From Dactylonectria macrodidyma (lineage: Eukaryota > Ascomycota > Sordariomycetes > Hypocreales > Nectriaceae): 64,000 bases of DNA. Position 1 is the first letter of the stretch; each line of letters begins with the position of its first letter. Below are positions 60,081 through 64,000 of this stretch, one piece after another. Location of the stretch: positions 1,984,001 through 2,048,000 of the forward strand of contig JAGMUV010000006.1 of NCBI GenBank assembly GCA_020744425.1. The letters run 5' to 3'. Both the position numbers and the translations under genes were made by a program. The notes under the pieces were generated by a model, which worked only from the letters and a program-made list of their open reading frames with translations, did not search any database and was not told the DNA's origin.

Positions 60081-61408
60081 GTTGGTGATGGCTTGGACGG
60101 AATGGCGTCGATCTCATTAAATGGCGCTCAGAGCCAAAGGGGTTTTTTATTGTTGTTGCGTATATGGAAAGAACAGGCAGAAATTCAAGCGTAGAAAAAT
60201 CGGAGAACAAGAGAGAAAAGTGTCGATTGTTGATGACGGACCTACCTCAGGCGTCAACTGAATGGACGATGATGGCTGCTGGCCTGCAGGATGGGGGCAA
60301 GAGGCCATCTTTATAAGCCACAGACGGATGCTACGTACAAATTAGGCGGGCGCTGCCTACAAAAGCCCCCTGGCCCGGGCCTTTACTAGAGCGCAGCCGG
60401 GGAGTGAGGCCAGTCAGCCCCGGCGGTGGTGATGGAGTCGTCAGTGGGACGCGTAGCTCTCTTAGCAGACGTGTATAGTGCAACCCGATATTTACACGAC
60501 AACACGTGACGATTGGTGCCTGATTCCTCAGGAATATTCAATTAAGTGTGCAAGGGGGGGGTGGTTTTGGACAAGGGATTGTCCCTTGCCCACCACTGAA
60601 ATTTGAGGGCGGATGACCTTACTTGGACTAGGATCCTACCACGAATTCGCCTCGACGGCCCAAATTCGAGTCAGAGCCCGGAGAAGGCGCTCAGGGGGAG
60701 CTGGGGTGTGAAGCAAGGGTGAGAAGTGCATGCAGCCGGCACTTTGCTTGTGGTGGAGTGGAACAGTGGAACAGTGGAACAGTTCGCCTGCAGCGCTGCG
60801 TGCTGGCTATGGAGCCTCGCAAGGCAGACGGCCTCGAGCTGCTGGGACTGGACGATAGTGCATGCTCGGCGATGGAGCTGCGAGCCTCGCAGCTCCGTGG
60901 CAAGCCTCGCCAAATTTTACATCGTTGAAATCGTCGCAACTAGGAGATTCAATCGGGGTCAATTGGGCTGCATTTTGGTCTTGCTGCCGGGAACATTCCT
61001 CCGTGAGTCTCTGGCCCGGTATCTAATTCTCACAACTCCAGGAGACGCCATTATCACGGCTTCTCACACCAAGCACACACTCTTTCGGCTCCCTTCAACC
61101 CTGCTTTTTCTGGTGGCCCGTGGGTAAGATTATCAAGGTAGGTACCCGGCCTAGCCCTCCACACAGTCAAGCCTCCTGAGTTGCTAGTCACACTAGTGCC
61201 CAGCCCAAATGAAGCTCTTGGAAAGCGTCCCGAGGGGCTGTCTGACCGTGACGGCATCATTTACTCCAAGCATATAGATGGGCTCGGCCACACCGCCGCC
61301 CTCCCCGCCATGATACGCAGTCGGCCGAGAAGACCCAAATTCACGTTTGTCTGAGAACGTGGTACCAGAGAAATTTGTTGATCAGGGGGAGGGTTGCCAC
61401 CTTGGCTT
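60081..61408. other. Intergenic region, 1.3 kb
   Basis: No supported gene. A GGAACAGT triplet repeat sits near 60760-60783, and repeated GAGCCTCGCA/GCTGCGAGCC words lie at 60810-60910. Both give short ORFs that I treat as chance. Confidence 0.55.
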
Positions 61409-62511
61409 TCAGCTCATGCCACGCCCAGAACTTTTTTCGTGGGAATCTAACCCCAGAGACAAGCCAGGTGCTTGTGCCCGTGTGACAGCCAACAAGATGG
61501 ACTGCGCAAGGGCGTTTTTGCCTTCCGTCCTTACAGAGGCCTCGTTGTGAAGTGCCCCGCGCACCTTGCGCCGCTCCACTAGGAGGCCAACATCCTCGCA
61601 CCTTTGGTACAAGCCAACGCCGTGATCAGCGGGGACAAGTTCGTCCTTACCGGCCTCGACCATGTATACGCTGGGTTGCCTTCCCTTGTACCTCTGTGCT
61701 ATCACGCCGAGGTTTGTCCAGCTGTCCAGGTGGTTCCACAGGAACGGGTGCAGATATTGATACGGAAGCCACTTTTGGGGGTAAAGTGCTTGTAGCATAT
61801 CTCGGGCAGAAAGGAAGGGGGTCTCTAGGATGAGGGCGTCCAACTGAAGATTGGGATAGCTTTGCCCCTTCGCAGCTAGATTGGTGGCGAACCCGCATCC
61901 AATGCTCTGCCCCCAGAGCAATACGACTGGCTTCACCTGGTCTGTTCCCGCAGATCGTGTCTCATGTAACTGAGAGATCCATTTCAACGCTGCCTCGCAA
62001 TCCTTGTTTATGCCTCGTTCATATGGCCGATCGTGCGAAGTCCAGTAGCCTCGGTAGCTTACACAGACCATTGTGTAGGTAACGGAATCTTCGGCGTCTC
62101 GTACTCGGCGTAAAATCCACGAAATGTCCGGGAGTCTTGGTGGCAGTGAAGAGGCATTCCCTATGGACGGGAATCAGATTTGCAATAGAATGCGTACAAT
62201 GACCATGACACACCTTGAAAATAGAGGATATAGACGACAGTCTTGGTATGATTAGCTGCGCCAGGGCGGGGAGTGGGCGACATGTCCGATACACAAAGCG
62301 CAATCTCAGTCCCATCAAGAGACCGGATCCTCTCCTCCCGCCATTGGATCTCCCCACAATCCCTCGCATAGTCTGCGATGCGCATTCTCCGCGCATTGGG
62401 TGGTATGAAGGGATTGTAGACAATCATATTTTGGCACAAGACCATCATTGTGCACTTCCAACACCACAGAGCCACAAACAGGCCACCAAACAGCAGCGGG
62501 GGCATCAACAT
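61409..62511 (-). CDS. Alpha/beta-hydrolase (ABHD12/BEM46-like serine hydrolase)
   Basis: Two exons, 62511-62214 and 62160-61409 (GTGTGT donor, ATAG acceptor), give 349 aa. It begins with one hydrophobic segment (LLFGGLFVALWCWKCTMMVL) that probably anchors it in a membrane, followed by IVYNPFIPPNAR. Catalytic triad candidates are clear: Ser in LLWGQSIGCG (GxSxG), Asp in VEAGKDELVP and His in GALHNEAS. The oxyanion strand reads YTMVCVSYRGYW after the splice. The family hydrolyses ester or acyl bonds, often of lipids; substrate unknown. Start is uncertain: Met at 62511 or 62505, with in-frame leader-like Gly-Ser repeats further upstream (CCCGAC microsatellite, about 62612-62640). Confidence 0.87.
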
Positions 62512-63426
62512 CGGCGCAACATGGAAACTCCTCCTGCAGCTGCGAGCATGTCGTGCACGCATATGCGCGCCAACGGCTCGAGGGCTGCATGGGAGCAATA
62601 GCGGCAGCGACCCCGACCCCGACCCGGATCCCGATCCCGAATCAAGGCTCCTCCAGGCCGAAAGTCGGGTGGTCAAGAGGCGGAATCGGCTCAGCGCCAT
62701 TGGGGAATGGCAGTGGCAGACATTCGAACGCACCCCACGGCGAGACTGCGGCAAATAATCGAGGTCGGAGGCGGGCGCTTCGATGTGGGAGGGAAGTCGG
62801 GCTTATGACATGTTCGCTCGCGACTGGACTCGGCCCTGCAGCTGGTGATGGGATGCGTGGTGAATACGGCATCATGGTGTTGCCAGAGAGGCGGCACATG
62901 ACAAGAAGCCAGGGCTGCGATGGGGCAGCATGCACTGCTGGACCAATCCTCATCACCCCGCTTGCTCGCCCATTGCGCTGCTGGGGGCTCTACAGTGGAA
63001 ATGTACAGCGTCACCAGGGAATGGTGTGGTGGACTGATACGGCCCGGCAGGCACTATCCCCAGACCTAAAACGGCCCCCATTTCGTCACGACTCACCACT
63101 TTAGGCCACTATTGTAGGCCGTCTCCGCTAGAATCCTGAGATTTTTGAACAAAACCGCCTAGCATGCCCAACTGTTATTAGCACGTTGCTGCCTTGTGCC
63201 AGGTCTCAGGCGCGTGAACCATCATCCTACTATACGGTGTAAATAAACACCATCGAATTTGCCGTCCCATTTCCAGCTCGTTCCGTTTCTCTTCCGTTTT
63301 TCTTCATTTTCTTCACCTCCCCCGCCCTCCTAGAACAACACCCAAACGCCAAACGACTTCCCCTCCCGATTCAAACCGGCCAAGCCACCCCTCCAAACGT
63401 ATCACCGCCTCGTCGCCGCATTCATC
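62512..63426. promoter_or_regulatory. Divergent region between the hydrolase and SDS22
   Basis: A CCGACC/CCGATC microsatellite lies at about 62612-62640. Otherwise there are short overlapping ORFs without features. A CT-rich leader immediately precedes 63427. Confidence 0.5.
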
Positions 63427-64000
63427 ATGCCGGGCCCTCTAGATAAAGAGAATGATAGCCACGCCCACGTCGACATTCAGAATGATCTTCCATCTCCACG
63501 CGCCGAAGGCGACACCAGTCCAGTCATGCGGAACAGTAAGGGCTGGGACGGCAAGCTACGAATGCCCAAGTCTGCGCTCGTAGCGAACCCCGAAGCCCTC
63601 TCCGACCCGGAATACTCGGACGATGAGAACGTTTTAGTGGGAGAAGAGATCGTGGCGGATGAAGGTATGGTTACCAATCTGCAAGCAGAGGACAAAACTG
63701 ACTTGTGCCGTCATAGACCTTCTGGACGACGAGGATCCCGAGACGGACGAAATCATGTGCTCCCACTCGCGAGTCGGCTCGATATCGTCTCTCAAACTCG
63801 AACGCTTCAAGAACGCGACCCGGATTTGCCTCCGCCAAAATAGCATCCAGGAAATCGATGGCCTCTCTGCACTTGCCGCTACCTTAGTAGACCTTGACCT
63901 CTACGACAATCTGATCGGACACATCCGCGGCCTCGACGAGCTGACAAATCTCACAAACCTCGACCTAAGCTTTAACAAGATCAAGCATATCAAGCATATC
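63427..64000 (+). CDS. SDS22: Sds22, PP1 regulatory subunit (5' part, cut by window end)
   Basis: Exons 63427-63664 and 63717 to beyond 64000; the reading frame is still open at the window edge. The acidic N-terminal part is followed by leucine-rich repeats of about 22 residues: KNATRICLRQNSIQEIDGLS, then LVDLDLYDNLIGHIRGLDEL, then NLTNLDLSFNKIKHIKHI. This LxxLxLxxNxIxxIxGL pattern is typical of Sds22, which binds and helps mature the PP1 catalytic subunit in the nucleus. The family usually has about 11-12 repeats; only the first few are visible. The intron has a GTATGG donor and CATAG acceptor. Confidence 0.92.

Overview
The window looks like nuclear DNA of a filamentous ascomycete, most likely Sordariomycetes and possibly Hypocreales. 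The class is an inference from protein style, not a search result. The support is: genes broken by short introns (about 50-70 nt) with GTANGT-type donors, CTAAC/CTGAC branch points and YAG acceptors; no operons; both strands used; CT-rich leaders before start codons; and fungal families such as a Zn2Cys6 regulator, a DUF1772 protein, a fungal-type sugar porter, Csn12, Ric8 and Rif1. I saw no rRNA, tRNA, CRISPR array, intact transposon or virus.

Layout. 1-2724: no gene. 2725-5096 (+): choline-transporter-like protein with a 13-nt first exon. 5922-6842 (+): arginase-fold protein with altered metal-ligand motifs. 7367-8686 (-): low-complexity protein built on a six-residue KEAQAL-type repeat. 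10330-11598 (+): decayed unknown gene. 12096-13496 (-): FMN-dependent 2-hydroxyacid oxidase/dehydrogenase with a signal-like N-terminus. 13497-17901: repeat-bearing gap, perhaps with a gene relic. 17902-21406 (+): AT-hook/BRCT nuclear protein. 22000-22329 (-): HYPK-like NAC/UBA protein. 23315-24745 (+): class II DAHP synthase. 25155-26258 (-): glucose-6-phosphate 1-epimerase. 27830-29395 (-): F-box/LRR-like protein. 29396-36733: a 7.3-kb stretch with no convincing gene. 36734-38599 (+): sugar transporter.

40084-45413 (-) is Rif1 and 46614-48245 (+) is Ric8, divergent from each other. 49041-49726 (+) is a small chromodomain protein, followed by a DUF1772 membrane protein (-), a GNAT acetyltransferase (-) and a Zn2Cys6 regulator (+). 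Ribosomal protein eL20 (-) and Csn12 (+) are head to head. A BTB/POZ protein (-), an alpha/beta hydrolase (-) and the 5' part of Sds22 (+, cut by the window end) close the window.

Functionally this is mostly conserved housekeeping content: replication timing and telomeres (Rif1), PP1 control (Sds22, plus the PP1-docking motifs I see in Rif1), G-protein signalling (Ric8), ribosome and nascent-chain biology (eL20, HYPK), chromatin (chromodomain, AT-hook/BRCT), aromatic amino-acid synthesis and sugar handling. Accessory or fast-evolving content sits at 7-17 kb, 29-37 kb and 49.8-54.4 kb. The observations most worth following are a 4-nt coding microexon predicted in eL20, a probable non-GT donor in Ric8, altered metal-ligand positions in the arginase-like protein, and the hexad-repeat protein. 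I found no clear multi-gene novel system.
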